Of a stretch of DNA of 14,307 nucleotides, positions 9,078-14,307 are shown piece after piece. The DNA is from Hyphochytrium catenoides. Taxonomy: Eukaryota > Sar > Hyphochytriomycetes > Hyphochytriales > Hyphochytriaceae. Both the position numbers and the translations under genes were made by a program. Under the pieces are notes generated by a model, which worked only from the letters and a program-made list of their open reading frames with translations, made no database searches and had not been told where the DNA came from. Every line of letters starts with the position of its first letter. Position 1 is the stretch's first letter. Location: NCBI GenBank assembly GCA_900088475.1, contig FLMG01002010.1, forward strand, positions 1 through 14,307, in the 5' to 3' direction.

Positions 9078-11927
9078 TCACTTCAGCTGGCGAAGAGATG
9101 AATAGCTAAGCAGGGCAACATGGGACCAAGGATAGGGCAGCCACCATAAATAGACGAGAGACTAACAGTGACGGGACAAATGGATCAAATCTAGTTGTAA
9201 CAGTGCAAAGTTCTGCTCATTGACAGCAGAGATAGCACGACGAATGAGTTGGGAGAGTCGAGGCTCATGCATTATAGCGATGCAATGGAGATGAACTCAG
9301 CATCTCACCTCCTCGACCACTATCAATCTGCGCTGGAAGGGGGACGGATGAGGTAGATGGGCCGGAGAGGGAATGACTGCTGTACGAGTACGGACGAGGT
9401 GGATGAACCTAGGACCGTCAATGAAAAAGATAAGAGAGATCAGCACATTGGGGGCTAGATGGCAAAAGGATACGTCCTTATAAAGAAGCACCTTCGATAC
9501 CTACCTTGAGGCAGTCCCAGTAAGGTGCCAGAAGCCTCTGAGAGAGGGAAACAGTCGCTAGAGCTGACTGTGCCGGTGGCGCCGCGCCCATAGGCGGAAC
9601 AGGATCCCCAAGCAGCACACGCACGACGGCCTCGGCAGAGATGGATATAGAACGTAGATTATACCCGCCCTATGAACAATATTAATCACAACGTCATTAG
9701 CCAGTGAAAGTAATAAGAGGCATAAAGCTGAGACAGCACAGCTCCAAGGTCCCCAGCAGACAACTTAATAAATGGCAGATTCGTCCAGGACCAGCACGAG
9801 GAATGACAGAAAATTGCCAGGACAATACAGAGCAGATGAGGAACTGGCGGGTAATTGACTGATAAGAATGGAAGCTTCCCGGAGTTAAAAACTGGCGATA
9901 GGACGACGTGTTATAGGACGAGAACGTTGACTAGAAGAACGGGCGGCTGAACGGACTCGCGCTTCCCTACCTCTAGTGCTACCACCAGCCGCCCGCCTGC
10001 CAAAGTCATAAGCTGTTGAGTCATGTACGCATAACCTGCAGGGGAAACCTGGAGACAGCCATCAAACACATACGTGAGCGGTCCGTGAATTGTAGGGAAG
10101 ACAGTCAGGGTAGGAGGGCGGGTGACTGCCAGGAGTGGAAAGAAGGCAGGAATATCAAGAGAAAAGTCTACCCCTCGAATAGCACTTTATCAAGGAAAGC
10201 ACACTAGAAGAAAGTCACCACCAGAGTTGGCGTCCAGGAGCTGATGAGCGATAGAACGTGAAAATGCCATTATCAGGAGCCGTACTCTACCTTGCACCCC
10301 CCCAGAGGGTCGCCTTCCGCAGAGTCAAAGCCCGCAGAAACTATGACAAGCTGCGGATTGAACTGCGCGAAGATAGGCATCAGGAGATGGGAGAAGGCAC
10401 TGACATATTCAGCGTCTCCCATACCTGAGCGGGCGATAAAAGATGAGCGATGCAGCGGAAGGAAGGAGGCGGAAAAGCATTCGTTAGCTCTAAAACGGAA
10501 GGATTAAACGGCAACCACGACACTCCAGTCCTCGATTTACCTCCATGAGGCCAGGCGACGTTTACGTTGAACCCGGCTCCATCCTGTTTCCCAATGGAGT
10601 ATGGACTACCGGTGCCAGGATAGAATTCTCCCCTAGGAGCATCACCCGTAAGGTTAAGGCCCGACATGAAGGCAATCAAGCAAAAGAGAGCAAGAGAGAC
10701 ACTCACTGCGAGCAGAGAAACGCAGGAAGAGATAGAGAACGTACATAAAAGAGAGAGCAGATAGGGAAGAAAAAGGGAAGCAGCGACATCAAGAATAAGA
10801 AGGGCGATAAAGGTGGAGAGAGAGCGATCCACTCAACGTGGGAGAAAGCAAGGGTAAAGAAGGTAGTGGGCGTGACGTCCTTTCTCACCTATCAAATCTA
10901 TGAAGAGAGCAGTACATAACGGATGCGTCATCTTCAAAGATGTGCTCTGTGCCATTCCCGTGGTGAACGTCCCAGTCCACGATGAGAATGCGGTCGATCT
11001 ATGGAAGACGGTTTAATTCTATAGCCCCAGGTGGAAAGGGAACGGACGGGAAGGGTACGAGTTGCAGGTAAGAAGACCAAAGAGAGAGAGAGACAATATT
11101 GTCCTCCCTTGCAGTCGAGCCCACAAAAAATAGAGATTGCTTTTCTCACCCCTAACTGCTCTCGAGCCACTTTTGCCGCTACAGCTACATTATTGTACAT
11201 GCAAAAGCCCATCGCTTGATCAGCTTCTGCGTGGTGTCCTGGCGGACGGATGATGGCAAAGGCATTTCTGGCCTCACCAAGTAACACTCTAATGTGACGG
11301 CGCGCGATGTGAGAGTACGGAGGCAGAGATGGGAAGATTTGAGAGCAAGAGCTGGAAATAAAAGAGTTGATGGAGAAGGAGTCGTGAAACAGGAGAGCTA
11401 GAAAGACATCAATAGCACATGGAGTGGGTCACAAGAGTGCCAAAAAGCGATGGATTCCCGTCTATCTCTTCCATAAATCTCTCCAGAAGGTCACACTCGG
11501 TTCAAAGAGAGGGAGCTCAATAGAAGTGGGGAGGATGGTCTCAAGTTAAAGCAAGGAACGTACCTCTTTACTAGGTCTATCAGGATCCCGCAGGACAGGT
11601 TCGCTGCCAGCTTACTGTCTTTGCAGGAGTACGTGTCTCCATTGATATGGAAGTGCTCCTGCTGCCAGGCAAGCTCAAGGAAGTCCAGATGCGCAGATGT
11701 GTGGCAGGTCAGCAGCTCCTGGCGCTTCACCTCTCGTGACTCCGTCTGCAGCAAGAGGATAAGCAAAGTTTATTAGGAGAAGGGAGAAATAGAGTTTAGA
11801 AGAAAGCTAGCTTACCCGGCAACATCTCGCTACAATGCCAGCGTCGTTTAGCTGCCTAAAGATCGCAGCTACGAAATGGAAGGGAGAAACAGAAAGTCAA
11901 TGCAAGATTCACACAGAGCGTTTAAAC

Positions 11928-11961
<34 letters not shown>

Positions 11962-13005
11962 AGAGGGAGAAAGAGAGATGAAGAGGGAGAAGGAGAGAGA
12001 GAGAAGAAGAGGGAGAGAGAGAGAGGAAGAGGGAGAGAGAGAGAAAGAGGGAGAGAGAGAGAAAGAGAGAGAGAGAGGAGTACGAATCAGCCTTCAGCAG
12101 AGTGACACTCTCGTGCAGCTTAGGTGCTTACCGATTCTGTCGGGTCTCTCAGGATGTATCTCGAAAATATTCCGCGGCTCTATCTCTCGATGTCTCATCA
12201 TCCGCTCGTCATAGCCTAGCAGTGTGCGCTGTATGGCATGTCAGTAAGGCCCCCAGGTAGAGCTTACATAGCTTATAGCCACGCTCGGCTTTTTGTCTCC
12301 CCAATCTCTTGTCTCTCTCTCTCTCTCTCTCTCTCTCTTCCCTCTTTTTCCTGTTGCTGTTACTAGGGCCACATCCTGTTCTCCCTAACCCGGTATCCTC
12401 TCCTCTTTCTATCCACTTCTAGTGACTCTAAAAGGCCTTCCCTCCGTCCCCTTTGCATTCTGTCTTCTCCCAAGACTCACATGGAGCACTGGGGAGGGTG
12501 CCTTGGCCAGCACCAAGCCCATCTCCTCCTGTAGAGTTCCACAAGAGCGACAGCGAGAGTTATTTTTCCTGTTGAGGACAGTGCAGCATCTGCAGTTCCA
12601 GCAGCCTAGCGCGCTGTACACGCTCCTCATAGACGTGTGAGGGACGCCGCGAGAGAGCATGAACTCGTAGACGTTGTGCGGATCACTGAGAAGGTCAAAG
12701 GCGTCGTCTTCATCTTCCTCGTCTTCACCTTCTTCTTCACCTTCGCCTGACAATTCGTTACCCTCCGAACTGGCAGTTAACGGACCGAGGCCTACATGGT
12801 CTGGTGACCGAGCCATAGGAGACGAAGGGGAGGTAGGGGCACTGCTCTCTGATGCTATCGACATGTTACGCGGGATCACTAGCTCCTGGGCTTCACTGGA
12901 GGCAGCGTCGTCTGACAACTCTACCGAGAGGTTTGTGGCGAGAGGTGGGCTTATCCCACCAGGACTTGGAGGCAAAGGGCCATCAGGAGCAGGTTTGGCG
13001 CTCAT
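9078..13005 (-). CDS. Class II histone deacetylase with N-terminal RanBP2 zinc finger (HDA15-like), 12 exons, 535 residues
   Basis: Exons on the minus strand: 13005-12481, 12228-12132, 11868-11816, 11745-11564, 11288-11150, 10998-10889, 10632-10541, 10424-10291, 10048-9971, 9669-9505, 9332-9309, 9086-9078 (TGA). All junctions are GT-AG and in phase. The enzyme removes acetyl groups from lysines of histones using a zinc-activated water. Residues 1-100 are disordered, with an acidic run near 88-101. Residues 136-155 match the RanBP2 finger W-x-C-x2-C-x3-N-x6-C-x2-C exactly. The deacetylase domain covers about 176-525: RPPGHHA (H304, H305), DWDVHHGNG (zinc ligands D342, H344), [14 protein letters not shown] (ligand D433) and LEGGYNL with catalytic Tyr473. 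Tyr rather than His there, as in HDAC6 and plant class II enzymes, predicts full activity. The finger-plus-deacetylase order is that of plant HDA15. The ATG has A at -3. The last two tiny exons are uncertain: read-through after exon 10 gives a stop within nine codons, and a later acceptor at 9076 could extend the protein. Confidence 0.9.
11930..12079. repeat. GA microsatellite with an embedded minisatellite of about 20 bp
   Basis: A 150-bp purine-only block on the plus strand, inside intron 2 of the HDAC gene (CT-rich in its transcript). After an initial GA run, GAGATGAAGAGGGAGAA occurs at 11955 and again 20 bp later. GGGAGAGAGA units then start at 12011, 12031 and 12050. It is translated as an Arg-Glu repeat frame on the plus strand, which I do not regard as a gene. 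Confidence 0.88.
12311..12338. repeat. (CT)n microsatellite in HDAC intron 1
   Basis: A nearly pure CT run on the plus strand, so GA in the HDAC transcript. It has the opposite polarity to the GA block at 11930-12079 on the other side of HDAC exon 2. Confidence 0.9.
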
Positions 13006-13033
13006 TTTGAGAGTCACCGTTCGTGTGCCCGCT

Positions 13034-13066
13034 CTAACCAGGCTCAGGCTTACAAGCAACCATCAT
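13034..13066 (-). promoter_or_regulatory. Upstream ORF in the HDAC leader
   Basis: On the minus strand ATGATG begins at 13066 and runs ten codons (MMVACKPEPG) to TAG at 13036-13034, ending 28 nt before the HDAC ATG at 13005. If the transcript starts further upstream, it could reduce translation of the deacetylase. It could also be a leader exon, since GTAAGC lies within it. Neither the transcript start nor use of this ORF can be seen. Confidence 0.35.
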
Positions 13067-13206
13067 TGAAGAGGAAAGTCATTCCTGAAGCCGCGGCTAT
13101 CTAGCCACAGGAGTCAGAACAGGGTCAGTTGGCGTATCGGGTGGAGCGTTTTTCCGAAACGTTAAAGCTGCAGGCTTTCTTCCACGAGGTTAGAGTGAAG
13201 AACCGT

Positions 13207-13310
13207 GAAGCTTCATGCAGATCTCCAATACATAGTCCTAAGATAGCTCTTCGTCATTCAGAGTCTTCATCCAGACCCATCATAAGAAGCCTGAGAAGCT
13301 TCATGCAGAT
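13207..13310. repeat. Pair of 16-bp direct repeats
   Basis: GAAGCTTCATGCAGAT occurs exactly at 13207-13222 and 13295-13310, 88 bp apart, upstream of the HDAC gene. The sequence between shows no further obvious duplication. It could be a duplicated regulatory site or a remnant of a small duplication. Confidence 0.7.
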
Positions 13311-13890
13311 GAGTTCCAGACTTTCGGTTCTCAACCAGAAATCTGCAGATAGTAAAACAGAGATTTTTATCGCCTAATATTATCTTAGAAATTGCGCTCA
13401 TCAGAACATTCAAAATAGGACTTTTACCCTTGTAAGTCCCACCCTGGATATAGGACTTGAGAAATCTACTTAAAATCTCGACATCCAGGCTTATATCTAG
13501 GCTCTTGGAATACAAGTATGTCAAGTCTCAAGACTTGCGGTCTGATAAGTACTTATACAAATTGGCTTTGTCATTTTACAGTGGAAAGCTAACTAGAGAT
13601 AGTCGCATTAAGCTTTTTGTGCTGAACGTGGCTAGGGCTAGAATCTTGACAACCCCTTTGGCTGTTTAGAGCTAATATTACCCTCAGGTTCATGCGTTTT
13701 TATAACCTGCTATTGACGTAAAGCATGACAGCACATCATTGACAAAGCTCACCTGAATGCAACTTATTTGTAATCCCTCTCTCTGCGTTCTGTATGGCGA
13801 ATCTTTATCCATCTCTTCCTCTTTCCTTTATTCTTGTTCACTATAGCTCGCTCGTATCTCTTACACGTGGCCTTCGACTTTTCTTGATAT

Positions 13891-13975
13891 TTCTTCATCA
13901 TCATCATCATTTACTCTTCTTAGACAGTAAGGCATCGCCCGGTCCGTCTCCTTCGTCCTCCTATCATCATCATGA
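13891..13975. repeat. Short (CAT)n trinucleotide tracts
   Basis: CATCATCATCATCAT lies near 13893-13910, and a second shorter run near 13962-13973. They read as His runs on plus and Asp/Met runs on minus. Simple-sequence DNA without a supported coding role. Confidence 0.75.
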
Positions 13976-14307
13976 CGACAATCATTGCTTTTGAATGTGA
14001 ATGTTGTCTTCATCATTAAACTTTATAGCAACATCATCCAAGAAGACAGCCCAACCCATCATAATGATGTTAATGCCTACCAATAATAGCAGGAGGAGGG
14101 GGACAAGCAGTAGTAGCAGGAGGAGGACTAGAACAGGAAAGGAATATTCAAGAAGCGACTTCTTTCTTCGTTAATAGATGGATTATCTTTTACAAATAAT
14201 CAATGCCAGCTAGCACTAAGGAGAGAAAGTCTTTCGTCGTCGTCTATCAACAACACGTCCCAATAAATCAAGAAGCCGCTCTCATAGAAGAAGAAGGAAG
14301 GAACAAC

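Larger units (their letters stand above)
13067..14307. other. Intergenic region upstream of the HDAC gene, no supported gene
   Basis: No frame here has an ATG, protein-like composition and splice support together. A frame at 13454-13669 (+) is open for 71 codons without an ATG, in DNA that is visibly more AT-rich than the genes (about 13370-13700). A minus-strand 46-codon ATG frame near 14017-13880 reads through the CAT/ATG trinucleotide tracts and looks like repeat-driven noise. The rest is CT-rich or (CAT)n-like low-complexity sequence, ending in a purine-rich stretch. The part next to the HDAC start is presumably its promoter; no TATA-like box stood out. Confidence 0.5.

Noticed and set aside
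11876-12214. Plus-strand frame with Arg-Glu repeats
   Set aside because: It is a translation of the GA minisatellite lying in HDAC intron 2 and runs antisense through HDAC exon 2.
12422-13069. Plus-strand frames opposite the first HDAC exon
   Set aside because: They are shadows of the minus-strand zinc-finger exon, whose motif is exact and whose donor is in phase with the deacetylase.
13794-13994. Plus-strand frame with His runs
   Set aside because: Driven by (CAT)n tracts; no domain and no splice-supported neighbours.
1-14118. AGGAGGAGGACTA at both ends of the window (base 1 and about 14118)
   Set aside because: A 13-bp purine-rich match with no extension on either side; too simple in sequence to call a terminal repeat.
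1-14307. Prokaryotic operon, phage, CRISPR array, tRNA or rRNA genes
   Set aside because: Genes are split by spliceosomal introns; no regularly spaced repeats with unique spacers, cloverleaf or rRNA-like stretches were seen by eye. A tRNA scan was not possible here.

Overview
The window looks like nuclear DNA from an intron-rich eukaryote. The protein-coding information is split into many short exons (8 to 175 codons, plus one long terminal exon) separated by GT-AG introns of about 70 to 585 nt. The introns often carry pyrimidine tracts, CTAAC/CTAAT-like branch sites and (CT/GA)n microsatellites. Nothing supports a prokaryotic or organellar origin. The two recognisable proteins are a Rad7-type LRR repair protein carrying the EWPGPFSTA signature I recall from plant and protist homologues, and a class II histone deacetylase with an N-terminal RanBP2 zinc finger as in plant HDA15. 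They suggest a unicellular alga or other protist. I cannot name the lineage.

Layout from left to right. A partial open frame (2-184, +) runs in from the left edge. About 1.2 kb without a supported gene follows, containing a nested hairpin region and a GA microsatellite. A 15-exon Rad7-like gene (1446-5963, +) comes next; its exon phases are all consistent and give a 632-residue product. Its 3' flank has a 7-bp hairpin and an AATAAA. A convergent minus-strand gene (8995-6220, -) encodes a long, charged, disordered orphan protein; its 5' half is uncertain. Its first intron contains two exon-like segments on the plus strand. A 12-exon class II HDAC gene (13005-9078, -) follows, again fully phase-consistent, with a 535-residue product and all zinc ligands and the catalytic Tyr present. 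Right of it lie a short upstream ORF and about 1.2 kb of AT-richer intergenic DNA with small repeats.

Functionally the two firm genes are both nuclear: nucleotide-excision repair or E3-ligase damage recognition (Rad7) and lysine deacetylation of histones (HDAC). The disordered protein between them has many basic clusters and could also be nuclear. No sign of an operon-like or mobile defence system was seen. The most unusual structures are complementary GA and CT tracts flanking the frame-breaking second exon of the HDAC, the 82-bp gap between the HDAC stop and the next ATG (possibly one fused gene), and the antisense exon pair. All exon boundaries were read by eye without transcript evidence.
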